Counted from the first letter of the stretch, positions 52,547 through 61,553 are shown. The stretch: 64,000 nucleotides of DNA from Pseudomonas brenneri (GCF_007858285.1 NZ_VFIL01000003.1:496001-560000); one strand, 5' to 3'. The notes: generated by a model not told the origin, from the letters alone. Made by a program: numbers and translations.

Positions 52547-53149
52547 TCATTCTGACACGCTAGGGCGTGGGTGCAACAACTCTGGCGTATTGAGGTTGGC
52601 CAGGCGTGGGTCGTTTTCTGCGCAATCGAGCGCCTGTGCCCCCAGTTTCAGCAGGATCTGGCGCGGGCTGCGCTCTGCAGCCAGCCAGGCGTTTTCTACC
52701 GCCTCGCGCAGATGCGTCGGTATGACGCAGAGCAAAGGTTCCCAGAACGCGCCGTGGCGGATCATCACCGGCACCTGTGGGTGTTGCCGTGCGGTTTCGA
52801 GCAGGTCGGCCAGCAGTTGCCCATCGATGTGCGGCACATCACAGGGCAACACCAGTAAGTGCTCATGGCGTGCGGCAGTCAGCCCGGCGCGGATGCCGGC
52901 CAAGGGGCCGGGGAAGTCTGCACTGTCGTCACTGACCAACTGGTCGCCATAGGGGGCGTACTGCGCCTGATTGCGGTTGCAGGAGATGATCAGGTCGTCG
53001 GTCAACGGCCGCACCAACTGGTGCAGATGGGCAATCAGTGGTTGCCCGTGCCAGTCGAGCAGGCCCTTGTCCAGCCCGCCCATGCGCTGGCCGCGACCGC
53101 CGGCCAACAACAGAATCGAGCAGGGCAGGGGCGAAGAATTGAATGGCAT
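52547..53149 (-). CDS. mobA: Molybdenum cofactor guanylyltransferase MobA
   Basis: A 200-residue enzyme that adds GMP to molybdopterin to form the MGD cofactor. The nucleotide-binding loop [19 protein letters not shown] and the metal-binding [12 protein letters not shown] are intact, and RHEHLL plus [16 protein letters not shown] complete the family pattern. Divergent from moaB; part of a molybdenum cofactor group. Confidence 0.93.
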   Translation of the reverse strand: MPFNSSPLPCSILLLAGGRGQRMGGLDKGLLDWHGQPLIAHLHQLVRPLTDDLIISCNRNQAQYAPYGDQLVSDDSADFPGPLAGIRAGLTAARHEHLLVLPCDVPHIDGQLLADLLETARQHPQVPVMIRHGAFWEPLLCVIPTHLREAVENAWLAAERSPRQILLKLGAQALDCAENDPRLANLNTPELLHPRPSVSE

Positions 53150-53225
53150 GACGGCTCCGCAGGGGCAGTGAAATAGGGGGCTGTGATATAACATCGGGCT
53201 GTTCCTTCGACAACCGGACCGAGCC

Positions 53226-53765
53226 ATGAAAGCCAAGGCTGATGCGCCTTTCGTACCTCTGAACATCGCTGTACTGACCGTCAGCGACACCCGTACCCTG
53301 GAAACCGACACCTCCGGGCAGGTCTTCGTCGACCGCCTGCTCGCGGCGGGCCATCGCCTGGCCGAACGGGTACTGCTCAAAGATGACCTCTACAAAATCC
53401 GTGCGCAAGTGGCGCACTGGATCGCCGAGGATGTGGTGCAAGTGGTACTGATCACTGGCGGCACCGGCTTCACTGGTCGCGACAGCACCCCGGAAGCCGT
53501 CAGTTGCTTGCTGGACAAGCAAGTGGACGGGTTTGGCGAGCTGTTCCGGCAGATATCGGTCGCCGATATCGGCACCTCCACCGTACAGTCCCGCGCCTTG
53601 GCCGGCCTGGCCAATGGCACCCTGGTGTGCTGCCTGCCGGGCTCCACCAATGCGGTGCGTACCGGTTGGGACGGGATCCTCGCCGAACAGTTGGATGCGC
53701 GCCATCGCCCGTGCAATTTCGTGCCGCACCTCAAGCTCGCCGAACCGTGTGAATCTCGTGGATAA
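53226..53765 (+). CDS. moaB: Molybdenum cofactor biosynthesis protein B (MoaB)
   Basis: A 179-residue MogA/MoaB-fold protein that binds and probably adenylylates molybdopterin. The motifs [32 protein letters not shown] and [16 protein letters not shown] are clear. It overlaps the moeA start by about 17 bases, implying coupled translation. Confidence 0.93.
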   Translation: MKAKADAPFVPLNIAVLTVSDTRTLETDTSGQVFVDRLLAAGHRLAERVLLKDDLYKIRAQVAHWIAEDVVQVVLITGGTGFTGRDSTPEAVSCLLDKQVDGFGELFRQISVADIGTSTVQSRALAGLANGTLVCCLPGSTNAVRTGWDGILAEQLDARHRPCNFVPHLKLAEPCESRG

Positions 53766-54975
53766 GCCCGGCAAAACCGGTGCGTTGATGCCCGTAGAAG
53801 AGGCCCTTGAGCGGCTGTTGAGCATGGCCGAGGCTGCGCCGATCCGTGAGCAGGAACACCTGCCCTTGGCCGAGTGCGACGGGCGCGTGCTGGCCGAGGC
53901 GCTGGTGTCCACCCTCGACCTGCCGCCCTGGCCCAACAGTGCCATGGATGGCTACGCCTTGCGCACGGCCGATTGGGCGGGGGAACCGCTGGTGGTGAGC
54001 CAGCGCATCTTCGCCGGCCAGGCCCCTGAGCCCTTGGCGCCAGGTACCTGTGCGCGGATTTTCACCGGAGCCCCGGTACCCGAAGGGGCCGACTGCGTGG
54101 AAATGCAGGAAAACGCCGAGGTGCAGCCCGATCAGCGCGTGAGCTTTACCCAGGCGCTGCACCTAGGGCAAAACATCCGCCCCAAAGGCCAGGAGACAAC
54201 TGTCGGTGAAGAAGTCCTGGCTGCCGGCACGCGTCTGGGGCCGATTGAGCTGGGCCTGGCAGCCTCCTTGGGGCGCGACCGACTGCCTGTGGTGCGCCGC
54301 GTGCGTGTGGCGGTGTTGTCGACGGGCGACGAGTTGATCGAGCCGGGCCTGCCGTTGGGGCCGGGGCAGATCTACAACAGTAACCGCCGAGTATTGTGCA
54401 GTTGGTTGCAGCGCCTGGGCTGCGAGGTGATCGACGCCGGTATCTTGCCCGATGACCTGGAGTTGACCCGTACCCGCCTGGGCGCACTGGGTGCGGTGGA
54501 TTTGATTCTGTCCACCGGCGGTGTCTCGGTGGGGGAGGCCGACTTCCTCGGTATCGCTCTACGCGAGGAGGGTGAGCTGGCCTTGTGGAAGCTGGCGATC
54601 AAGCCTGGTAAACCGCTGACATTCGGCCATTTTCGCGGTGTGCCGGTGATCGGTCTGCCGGGGAATCCGGCGTCCACCCTGGTCACGTTCTCCCTGCTGG
54701 CACGGCCCTACCTGCTGCGCCGCCAGGGTGTCGAAGCGGTGCAGCCCTTGCGTTTCGAGGTGCCGGTGGGATTCGTCTGGGCCAAACCGGGCAATCGTCG
54801 CGAATACCTGCGCGGGCGCCTTGAGCAAGGGCGGGCGGTGATCTACCAGAACCAGAGTTCCGGTGTATTGCGCAGTGCCGCCTGGGCCGAGGGTTTGGTA
54901 GAAGTCCTGGAAGGCACCACATTGGCCATCGGTGACCGGGTGAACTTCATTCCCCTGAGTGAACTGCTGGGCTGA
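53749..54975 (+). CDS. moeA: Molybdopterin molybdenumtransferase MoeA
   Basis: About 408 residues; inserts molybdate into adenylylated molybdopterin. Domain order: PWPNSAMDGYALR, IFTGAPVPEGADCVEM, IRPKGQE, VLSTGDELIEPG, STGGVSVGEADF and GLPGNPASTLVTF are all present. Three starts are possible: GTG 53749 (chosen, starts MNLVDKPGK), GTG 53758 and ATG 53788. The preceding residues of moaB would overlap only for the first two. Co-transcribed with moaB. Confidence 0.92.
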   Translation: MNLVDKPGKTGALMPVEEALERLLSMAEAAPIREQEHLPLAECDGRVLAEALVSTLDLPPWPNSAMDGYALRTADWAGEPLVVSQRIFAGQAPEPLAPGTCARIFTGAPVPEGADCVEMQENAEVQPDQRVSFTQALHLGQNIRPKGQETTVGEEVLAAGTRLGPIELGLAASLGRDRLPVVRRVRVAVLSTGDELIEPGLPLGPGQIYNSNRRVLCSWLQRLGCEVIDAGILPDDLELTRTRLGALGAVDLILSTGGVSVGEADFLGIALREEGELALWKLAIKPGKPLTFGHFRGVPVIGLPGNPASTLVTFSLLARPYLLRRQGVEAVQPLRFEVPVGFVWAKPGNRREYLRGRLEQGRAVIYQNQSSGVLRSAAWAEGLVEVLEGTTLAIGDRVNFIPLSELLG

Positions 54976-55062
54976 AGAATTAATTGACAGCCCAATGGCT
55001 TTTTTCCGCTTGCCGAAGGTCAACATCCCTCAGGTCCCCTGCAACGATAGGAGCTTCACCTC

Positions 55063-55965
55063 ATGAGCACACCCAAGGCACTGCTGATTCTGCACGGCAA
55101 GCAAGCCCTCAATGAAGACGTGCGGGCGGCAGTGCAAGGTAAGCGTGAGCAGGGCTGGGAGCTGGCGGTTCGCGTCACCTGGGAGGGCGGCGATGCCCAG
55201 CGCCTGGTGGGCGAGGCGCTGGAGGCCGGTTACACACGCCTGATCGCGGGTGGCGGCGACGGCACGTTGCGCGATGTGGCCGAGGCCATGGCCCGCGCCA
55301 AGACTGACGCCAGCCTGGTGTTGATGCCCCTGGGCACCGCCAATGATTTTGCCCGTGCGGCCGGTGTGCCGCTGGAGCCGCGCCTGGCCCTGGAACTGCT
55401 GGACGTTGCACCGCACGCCATTGACCTGGGGGAAGTGGGCGGGCAGGTTTTCCTCAACATGGCTACCGGCGGCTTTGGCAGCCAGGTCACGGCCAACACC
55501 TCCGAGGATCTGAAAAAGGTGCTGGGCGGCGCGGCCTACCTGTTTACCGGCCTGTCGCGTTTCAGCGAGTTGCGGGCGGCCTACGGGGAACTGGTGGGGC
55601 CGGACTTTCATTGGCGCGGTGAGTTGCTGGCGCTGGGGATCGGTAACGGTCGCCAGGCCGGTGGCGGGCATGAACTGTGTCCGGGCGCGCTGGCCGATGA
55701 TGGTTTGCTGGATATCAGCATTCTGCCGGCGCCTCAGGAAGTGGTCGGCACCTTGCGCAGCCTGATGACCGACGGCTGGGGCCTGGACAACCTGTTTGTG
55801 CGGGCACGCCTGCCGTGGGTGGAAATCAAGGTGGCCGAAGGGCTGGATATCAACCTCGATGGCGAACCGCTCAAAGGCAATGATCTGCACTTTCGTGCCT
55901 TGCCCAAGGCTCTGCAGGTGCACTTGCCGTTGGACTCACCGTTGCTGGCTAATCGTCCAGGCTGA
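55063..55965 (+). CDS. yegS: Lipid kinase YegS (diacylglycerol kinase-like)
   Basis: A 300-residue protein with the diacylglycerol kinase catalytic fold: nucleotide motif IAGGGDGTLRDVAEAM and VLMPLGTANDFARAAGVP, then NMATGGFGSQVT and a C-terminal beta domain with DLDGEPLKGND-like residues (NLDGEPLKG). YegS phosphorylates phosphatidylglycerol in vitro in Escherichia coli. Its end overlaps the convergent regulator gene by 17 bases. Confidence 0.9.
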   Translation: MSTPKALLILHGKQALNEDVRAAVQGKREQGWELAVRVTWEGGDAQRLVGEALEAGYTRLIAGGGDGTLRDVAEAMARAKTDASLVLMPLGTANDFARAAGVPLEPRLALELLDVAPHAIDLGEVGGQVFLNMATGGFGSQVTANTSEDLKKVLGGAAYLFTGLSRFSELRAAYGELVGPDFHWRGELLALGIGNGRQAGGGHELCPGALADDGLLDISILPAPQEVVGTLRSLMTDGWGLDNLFVRARLPWVEIKVAEGLDINLDGEPLKGNDLHFRALPKALQVHLPLDSPLLANRPG

Positions 55966-56608
55966 TGATCTGCTCGCGCACGGCAAACAGCACCAGGCCG
56001 GCGACATCGAAAATCTGCAGGCGCTTCATGATTTGCGAGCGGTGAGCTTCCACGGTCTTGATGCTCAGGCCCAGGCCGTGGGCAATCTCCCGGGTGGACT
56101 TGCCGCGCACGATCAAGCGCAGGATTTCCAATTGGCGTGCGGTCAGGTTGTGGCGCTGCACCGGCTGCGTGGTTTGCGACTGGCTGTGGATCAAGGCCTG
56201 GTTGATCACCGTGTGCGCGATGGCCGGGCTCAGGTAGCGCTCGTTATTGCGCAGGGCCAGCAACGCATGCTCCAGCTCGTTGGCGGTGGTGTCCTTGAGC
56301 AGGTAGCCGTGGGCGCCTGACTCCAGGGCACGCATGATCAATTGCGGGTCGGTGTGCATCGAGAGGATCAGCACTTTGCTCTTGGGGTAGGCGTGCTTGA
56401 GTTGCTGCAACGCATCCAGGCCGCTGGTGTGTTTCATCGACAGGTCCAGCAGGACGATATCGGGCTGCAAGGCAGTAAATTGTGCCAGCACCTGCGCGCC
56501 ATCATTGGCTTCGCCGATCACGGCGTAGCCGGGGATATCGAGGATCAGTGCACGCACGCCGGCCCGGATCAGTGCGTGGTCATCCACCAGGAGTAAATTG
56601 CAGGTCAC
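55949..56608 (-). CDS. NarL/LuxR-type response regulator
   Basis: A 219-residue regulator: REC with LLVDDH, phospho-acceptor Asp55 (IVLLDLSMKHTSG), SMHTD and LLKDTT, then a LuxR-type HTH (LTARQLEILRLIVRGKSTREIAHGLGLSIKTVEAHRSQIMKRL). Partner of the kinase gene upstream (ATGA overlap). Target genes unknown; in P. putida a comparable pair lies beside yegS and cheV. Confidence 0.92.
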   Translation of the reverse strand: MTCNLLLVDDHALIRAGVRALILDIPGYAVIGEANDGAQVLAQFTALQPDIVLLDLSMKHTSGLDALQQLKHAYPKSKVLILSMHTDPQLIMRALESGAHGYLLKDTTANELEHALLALRNNERYLSPAIAHTVINQALIHSQSQTTQPVQRHNLTARQLEILRLIVRGKSTREIAHGLGLSIKTVEAHRSQIMKRLQIFDVAGLVLFAVREQIISLDD

Positions 56609-57573
56609 TCTAAAACCTTAGGCGGACTGGCCCGTTCGAGGGCGCGGGGCGCCCAGGGGAAAAGCGCCTCGATCCGTGTCCCGAAGCCGGGTTGGCTCCT
56701 GACAGACAACGTGCCTCCCAGTTGATCAATGCGCTCGGACATGCCCGCCATGCCTCGTTGCCCCTCCAGGCCGGGGTCGGTAGCGGGCGAGAATCCCTGG
56801 CCGTCATCACTGATAAACAGCGACAACCCCTGGGGCAGGCGTTGCAGGCGCACCAGCAGGTTGCGTGCCTGGGCATGGCGCAGCATGTTGGTCACGGCCT
56901 CCTGGGTGATACGAAAGGCCGCCACCGCCATCTCTTCCGGAATCCCGGCCAGGCGTTGCTGGCATTCCAGGCTCCAGTGCACAGGAGTGTTTTCCAGGGT
57001 CTTGAGCAGGTGCGCGCGCAGGCTTGCTTCCAGGCCCAGGCTGGCCAACTGCCGGGGGTTGAGAATGGCCGAGACGTCGCGCACCTTGGCCAGGGTTTCG
57101 TTGAGGGTGTTACACAGCACAGTGCACTGCTCCTGCAACTCTGCCGGCAGGCGACGCTGGAGCCAGTCGCCTTGCAGCTTGGCGGCGGTCAGCAGTTGGC
57201 CGATATCGTCATGCAGCTCGCGGCTGAGGCGATGGCGCTCGTTTTCCTGGACTTGCAACAGGCGGTCGGCCAATTCCTGGGGTTGAAACTTGATGGACTT
57301 GCGCGAGCGCCAACGCTGCAGGCCAACGGCGGCCAGGATGGCCAGGTTGAGCAGTAGCAGGAGTATCGGCAGCGGAGCCTGGTGGGCATATACCCACAGG
57401 CTGACAAGGGTCGCGCACAGGCACAGGCCAAGCGTGATCCAGCGAGTACTGCTTCGGGATCCGAACCTGGCGATAAGTGACTTGGGGCTGGTGTACATAG
57501 CAGATGGAGCCGATGGGTGTTCGCTGCGGGTAGACCGGTCACGACCGCTGACTGGGCTCTGTTTGAAAAGCAT
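56605..57573 (-). CDS. NarX/UhpB-type sensor histidine kinase
   Basis: A 322-residue kinase with two hydrophobic segments near 45-62 and 68-85, little periplasmic domain, and HisKA_3 with His121 (RLSRELHDDIGQ). The ATPase domain has RITQEAVTNMLRHAQA, ISDDGQGFSP and GMAGMSERIDQLGGTL. With so little outside the membrane, the signal may be intramembrane or come from a partner. Start is uncertain: ATG 57573 (used) or ATG 57498, neither with a strong ribosome site. Confidence 0.88.
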   Translation of the reverse strand: MLFKQSPVSGRDRSTRSEHPSAPSAMYTSPKSLIARFGSRSSTRWITLGLCLCATLVSLWVYAHQAPLPILLLLLNLAILAAVGLQRWRSRKSIKFQPQELADRLLQVQENERHRLSRELHDDIGQLLTAAKLQGDWLQRRLPAELQEQCTVLCNTLNETLAKVRDVSAILNPRQLASLGLEASLRAHLLKTLENTPVHWSLECQQRLAGIPEEMAVAAFRITQEAVTNMLRHAQARNLLVRLQRLPQGLSLFISDDGQGFSPATDPGLEGQRGMAGMSERIDQLGGTLSVRSQPGFGTRIEALFPWAPRALERASPPKVLE

Positions 57574-57835
57574 ATTGAGTCTGATAAGAGTTCGAAGGCG
57601 TTCTCGGGGTTTTTACAGCATGCCGGTCAGCCACTTCGAACGCGGCAATAGTACCATCAACAATTACCGCTGGTCGCCTGGAACGGTGCTTAGTTCAACG
57701 ATGGCTAGTTGTATTATTAATTTTGTCTTGCATCGTTATTACCAATGCTGGCTCATTGATAGTTGGCTGGCTAAATACCTCCTCGGGCACTAGTTGGGCA
57801 CCCGCTGGCATGCCCGGATTAACCGCGAGGCCGGT

Positions 57836-58285
57836 TCAGGAGGCGTGGGGCACGGATTGGCGATAGGCGCTGCCAATGTCCTTCTGTGGGATCTGCCGGG
57901 CGACGGTTTCAATCAGCGTGGTTTGTTCCGCTTCATCCAGGCTGAGTTTGCCGGTCTTGATATCGATCAATTCCAATTGCCAGGCCAGTAATGTCAGGCA
58001 GTCATGCAGGGCTGAGAGCGCCGCATCGTGCAGTTGCACCGGGTTCTGGGCATTGCTGATCAGGACCTGGATATGCCGCGAAAAATTGCCGATGACCTCC
58101 AGCGCCATGGCGTCGGCTTTCTCGGCCAGTCGGGTCAGGCTGTTTTTCATGCAGTCGATGGCATCGTTGTCGTTGCGGATCAAATGCAGGTGGCTCAAGC
58201 ATTCCTCCGACTTGGCCAGCAGCATTTCGGCCTCCAGAAGGAACTCGGGAAGTGCATCTTGCCACTCTTTACCGTCGTTCATCAT
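57836..58285 (-). CDS. Hpt-like protein lacking the phospho-acceptor histidine
   Basis: A 149-residue all-helical protein. The segment CMKNSLTRLAEKADAMALEVI aligns with the Hpt motif (AHTLKGSAGxFGxxxI), but the histidine position is Asn48 and the KG is replaced by TR. It could be a pseudo-Hpt that binds a receiver without accepting phosphate. GGAG lies 6 bases before the ATG. It lies upstream of the kinase-regulator pair and divergent from cheV. I am not sure of the family; this is a motif-level reading. Confidence 0.6.
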   Translation of the reverse strand: MMNDGKEWQDALPEFLLEAEMLLAKSEECLSHLHLIRNDNDAIDCMKNSLTRLAEKADAMALEVIGNFSRHIQVLISNAQNPVQLHDAALSALHDCLTLLAWQLELIDIKTGKLSLDEAEQTTLIETVARQIPQKDIGSAYRQSVPHAS

Positions 58286-58622
58286 GAAAGTCTCCACAAC
58301 ATACGGTCAGATAGTGAGATGTAGTACTGGCGTAATAGCTGCAAACTAGCGCCGAAATATGACCGGAATCTGTAGTTCGTTTCTGATTTTTTAGTAGTAC
58401 TTTTATTTGGCTGATGAGCGTCGTGACTGCTGGCGCTGCTTGCAGTAGAAACATTCAGAGGCATTCGCATCACTTCGATTGCCCAGGTGTTAATGCCTGG
58501 AAGGCCCTTGGGCCGTGGGCTTGCGATAGCAAACAAAAGCCTGACTCCATTCATGCAATGAGAATGGCGTCACATTAATGGCTATTGGATATCGCGAATA
58601 TCAGGTTGGACCCGATTGTGAC

Positions 58623-58637
58623 TAGGGGAATCCCCTA
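58623..58637. promoter_or_regulatory. Perfect inverted repeat upstream of cheV
   Basis: TAGGGGA-A-TCCCCTA, 7-1-7, in the upstream gap. Possible operator for a NarL-type regulator; inference only. Confidence 0.4.
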
Positions 58638-58712
58638 TGGCGTGGAACCTAGTGGTGTTTTGAGAGTCGCGCGTGGCTGACGGGCTGACAGTGAGATGAC
58701 TTCAGTAAAGCA

Positions 58713-58731
58713 TGATGTCAGTGTGACATCA
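58713..58731. promoter_or_regulatory. Perfect inverted repeat close to the cheV promoter
   Basis: TGATGTCA-GTG-TGACATCA, 8-3-8, ending 29 bases before the sigma-28 -35 box. Its position suits an activator site. Confidence 0.45.
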
Positions 58732-58759
58732 ATGCATTTGCGTGGCATTTTAGCGGGGG

Positions 58760-58786
58760 TCAAGGTCTGGCACTGTTTGCCGATAA
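58760..58786 (+). promoter_or_regulatory. Sigma-28 (FliA) promoter of cheV
   Basis: TCAA-N15-GCCGATAA is an almost exact match to the FliA consensus (TAAA-N15-GCCGATAA). It lies about 50 bases before the cheV ATG and places cheV in the late flagellar and chemotaxis class. Confidence 0.75.
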
Positions 58787-58834
58787 CCTCTTCCAGTAAG
58801 CAGCAAATCTTTCAGCGCACCCCAGGAGTCTTCA

Positions 58835-59770
58835 ATGGCCGGCATTCTCGACACGGTAGATCAACGCACGCAATTGGTGGGTGAGAATCGCCTGGAGATC
58901 CTCATGTTTCGCCTGGCAGGGCGCCAGCTGTTCGCGATCAACGTGTTCAAGGTGCAGGAAGTCCTGCAATTGCCCAAGCTGACGCTGATGCCCCAGCGCC
59001 ACCCGTTTGTCTGCGGTGTGGTCAACCTGCGCGGCCAGACCTTGCCGGTGATCGACCTGTCCCAGGCAATCGGCATGCGCCCGCTGGTGCCGGGGCCTAA
59101 CAGCACCATTATCGTTACTGAGTACAACCGTTCGGTACAGGCCTTCCTGGTGGGCGGCGTAGACCGCATCGTCAACATGACCTGGGAGTCGATCCTGCCG
59201 CCACCAGCCAGCGCCGGGCGCCAGCACTACCTCACGGCGATCAGCAAGGTGGATGAGCAGTTGGTCGAGATCATCGACGTGGAAAAAGTCCTTGCCGAGA
59301 TCGTGCCCTACAACGCCAAGGTCTCCCGGGAAAAGCTCGAAGACCCAGTGCTCGAACGGGCCCGTGGCCGCGAAGTGCTGTTGGTGGATGACTCCAATGT
59401 GGCTTTGTCGCAACTGCGCGACACCCTGGGGCAACTGGGGGTCAAGATGCATATCGCCAGCGATGGCCTCAAGGCGTTGAACATGCTCAAGGCGTGGGCG
59501 GACAGCGGTGTGGTGATGACCGACAAACTGTTGATGATCTTCACCGATGCCGAAATGCCCGAGATGGACGGCTACCGCCTGACTACCGAGATCCGTAACG
59601 ACCCGCGCCTGCGCGGTCTCTATGTGGTGCTGCACACCTCGTTGTCTGGCAGCTTCAACGACTCGATGGTGAAGAAGGTCGGTTGCGACAACTTCCTCTC
59701 CAAGTTCCAGCCCGACAAACTGGTGGATGTGGTGCGCCAGCGCCTGATGCTGGATGAAATCCCGGCCTGA
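58835..59770 (+). CDS. Chemotaxis coupling protein CheV
   Basis: A 311-residue CheW-REC fusion that couples chemoreceptors to CheA and can be phosphorylated. The CheW domain (about 10-160) has LEILMFRLAGRQLFAINVFKVQEVL and GVVNLRGQTLPVIDLSQAIG. The REC domain (about 178-305) has LLVDDSN, IFTDAEMPEMDG with the acceptor Asp, and the Lys in FLSKFQPDKL. GGAG precedes the ATG. No other che gene is in the window, so the unit is monocistronic. Confidence 0.95.
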   Translation: MAGILDTVDQRTQLVGENRLEILMFRLAGRQLFAINVFKVQEVLQLPKLTLMPQRHPFVCGVVNLRGQTLPVIDLSQAIGMRPLVPGPNSTIIVTEYNRSVQAFLVGGVDRIVNMTWESILPPPASAGRQHYLTAISKVDEQLVEIIDVEKVLAEIVPYNAKVSREKLEDPVLERARGREVLLVDDSNVALSQLRDTLGQLGVKMHIASDGLKALNMLKAWADSGVVMTDKLLMIFTDAEMPEMDGYRLTTEIRNDPRLRGLYVVLHTSLSGSFNDSMVKKVGCDNFLSKFQPDKLVDVVRQRLMLDEIPA

Positions 59771-59779
59771 TCCCCACCC

Positions 59780-59808
59780 CTGTAGGAGCTGGTTTGCCGG
59801 CGATGGCC
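59780..59808. repeat. REP element after cheV
   Basis: TGTAGGAGCTGGTTTGCCGG followed by CGATGGCC, a standard REP arm at the left boundary of the gap. Confidence 0.65.
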
Positions 59809-59838
59809 ATGAGTATCTACACAACTCTCTAATACTTC

Positions 59839-60160
59839 TGGGCTCTGGGCTCTGGGTTTTGGGCTGGTGCAGGGGACATATCCATTGCTGCGGTAACGGC
59901 GGCTAATGGTTCCGCTTTTACAGCGGCTCACTTTTGAAGAGTGCAAAAGTAAGCAAAACGCTTTTGCCCCATCACTCGGTGCCTCGCCTAGGCTCGGCAT
60001 GCCCGCAGTCAGGCATTGCTCCGTGGGCCCGCCGCGATCGGCCATCCATGGCCGTGTCGCGGCTACCCGGGCATCCTGCCGGGGTGCCCACTGCGCAATA
60101 CCTGTCTGCGGCCATCGTGGTTTAACGGGGCGCCTAAGATCAAAATCACAAGCAAAGCGA
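59839..60160. repeat. Dispersed pseudomonad extragenic repeat, preceded by short heptad repeats
   Basis: The gap opens with tandem GGGCTCT/GGGTTTT-type heptads (59839-59865) and continues as a roughly 300-base sequence that I recognise as a recurrent noncoding segment in fluorescent pseudomonad genomes (marker strings CAGCGGCTCACTTTTGAAGA, CCTCGCCTAGGCTCGGCATG, GGGCCCGCCGCGAT). All six frames give only short unlikely proteins. Exact boundaries and copy number cannot be set from one window. Confidence 0.55.
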
Positions 60161-60203
60161 GGCGGCCTGACAGCCGACCTGATCGTCGAATCGTGCGCGT
60201 ACC

Positions 60204-60310
60204 CCTGTGGGAGCGGGCTTGCTCGCGATGGTCGTTAACGATGACGTTGGGTATCTGACACCCTGTGGCGCTCTTACAGACACCATCGCGAGCAAGCCCG
60301 CTCCTACAGG
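60204..60310. repeat. REPIN (inverted REP doublet)
   Basis: CTGTGGGAGCGGGCTTGCTC then CGCGATGG (60204-60231) and its inverted partner CCATCGCGAGCAAGCCCGCT (60283-60302) plus CCTACAGG, about 50 bases apart; a classical two-arm REPIN. Confidence 0.75.
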
Positions 60311-60397
60311 TGATGGCGCCTTGAATGCCCGCGGATATTTTGATTCTGCCAGCGGCCTCGTATAGGGTGACGTTTTTGCTCACAGGAACCCAGGCTC

Positions 60398-61204
60398 ATG
60401 CTTCGTCTCAGTGCGTTGTATCGGTACCCCTTGAAGTCAGGCAAGGCAGAAACCTTGGCGCATATCGGCCTGGATAAACTCGGGCTGGACGGGGATCGAC
60501 GCTGGATGTTGGTGGATGAGGCCAGCGGGCGTTTCCTGACCCAGAGGGCGGTGGCGCAGATGAGCCAGCTGTCGGCACTCTGGAGTGCCAGCGGTGGCCT
60601 GACCTTGAGCGGTACCGGTCGGCCCACCCTGGAGGTGGCGTTGCCCGGCGCTGACGCCGAGTTGCGTGGCGTCACCATTTGGCGCGACACCTTGCGAGTT
60701 CCCGATGCCGGCGATGAAGCTGCACGCTGGGTCAGCGACTTTATCGGCAAACCGACCCGGCTGGTACAGGTGCCCCTGGAGCGTGCGCGCACCACGGCGG
60801 CCGGTTATGGCAAGGATGATGATCAGGTCGCGTTCGCCGACGGTTTCCCGTTGTTGCTGATTGGCCAGGCGTCCCTCGACGATCTGTCGCAGCGCATCGG
60901 TCGGCCCATGGAAATGCTGCGCTTTCGCCCCAACCTGGTGATTGAAGGCAGCGAGGCCTTTGCCGAGGATGGCTGGAAGCGTATCCGCATTGGCGATGTG
61001 GAGTTGCGGGTGGTCAAGTCCTGTTCCCGTTGCATCCTCACCACCATCGACCCGGCAACCGGTGAGCGCAGTGCTGACCGTCAGCCGCTGGCAACCTTGG
61101 AAACCTACCGTAAAGAGCCCGATGGCGTGATGTTCGGCCAGAACCTGGTCAATGACGGGGTTGGCCGCCTGGAAATCGGCATGCCGGTGACGATCCTCGA
61201 ATAA
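60398..61204 (+). CDS. MOSC-domain protein (YcbX-like)
   Basis: A 268-residue protein with an N-terminal MOSC-N beta barrel (LSALYRYPLKSGKAETL) and a C-terminal MOSC domain with the Mo-ligand cysteine region VKSCSRCILTTIDPATGERS. YcbX-type members detoxify N-hydroxylated bases, using the molybdenum cofactor made by the mob/moa/moe genes 6 kb away. No ferredoxin domain is fused. A terminator follows. Confidence 0.9.
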   Translation: MLRLSALYRYPLKSGKAETLAHIGLDKLGLDGDRRWMLVDEASGRFLTQRAVAQMSQLSALWSASGGLTLSGTGRPTLEVALPGADAELRGVTIWRDTLRVPDAGDEAARWVSDFIGKPTRLVQVPLERARTTAAGYGKDDDQVAFADGFPLLLIGQASLDDLSQRIGRPMEMLRFRPNLVIEGSEAFAEDGWKRIRIGDVELRVVKSCSRCILTTIDPATGERSADRQPLATLETYRKEPDGVMFGQNLVNDGVGRLEIGMPVTILE

Positions 61205-61217
61205 CCCTGGCCCCATG

Positions 61218-61256
61218 AAAAATGCCCGTCTCATCGAGACGGGCATTTTTTTTACG
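61218..61256. terminator. Rho-independent terminator between the MOSC gene and ppnP
   Basis: Stem AATGCCCGTCTC/GAGACGGGCATT with loop ATC, A residues on the left and eight T residues on the right; serves both strands. Confidence 0.9.
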
Positions 61257-61268
61257 CATGGGAAAGGC

Positions 61269-61553
61269 TTAGCCGCGGTATTCGCACAGATAAGCAGTGT
61301 CCACGGCCACTTTGAGCTGGAACTTGCTGTCGGCAGGCACATTGAACTGGCTGCCGGCGGCGAAGGTTTCCCAGGCGTCGCTGCCTGGCAACTTGACGGT
61401 CAACGCGCCCGAGACCACGTGCATGATTTCCCGCTGGGCCGTGCCGAATTCGTATTCACCCGGTGCCATGACGCCGATGGTCGCCGGGCCTTCCGGGGTA
61501 CCGAAAGCGATCGACTTGACGGTGCCGTCGAAGTACTCATTGACTTTGAACAT
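61269..61553 (-). CDS. ppnP: Pyrimidine/purine nucleoside phosphorylase PpnP
   Basis: A 94-residue small cupin-fold phosphorylase (DUF1255/YaiE family) splitting purine and pyrimidine nucleosides with phosphate. Signature segments are [34 protein letters not shown] and [20 protein letters not shown]. Length matches the family. A ribosome site GAGGAT precedes the ATG. Confidence 0.95.
   Translation of the reverse strand: MFKVNEYFDGTVKSIAFGTPEGPATIGVMAPGEYEFGTAQREIMHVVSGALTVKLPGSDAWETFAAGSQFNVPADSKFQLKVAVDTAYLCEYRG

Larger units (their letters stand above)
58286..58834. other. Regulatory-looking gap between the Hpt-like gene and cheV
   Basis: 549 bases with no convincing gene. It holds the sigma-28 promoter of cheV and two perfect inverted repeats, listed separately. 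Confidence 0.5.

Noticed and set aside
53533..53748. Long N-terminal extension of MoeA
   Set aside because: This frame runs inside moaB and encodes a Cys/Arg/Pro-rich shadow peptide; MoeA homology begins only after 53749.
59906..60238. Small open frames in the gap after cheV
   Set aside because: They lie in a dispersed repeat and in REP elements, lack ribosome sites and have low-complexity translations; such frames are often misannotated.
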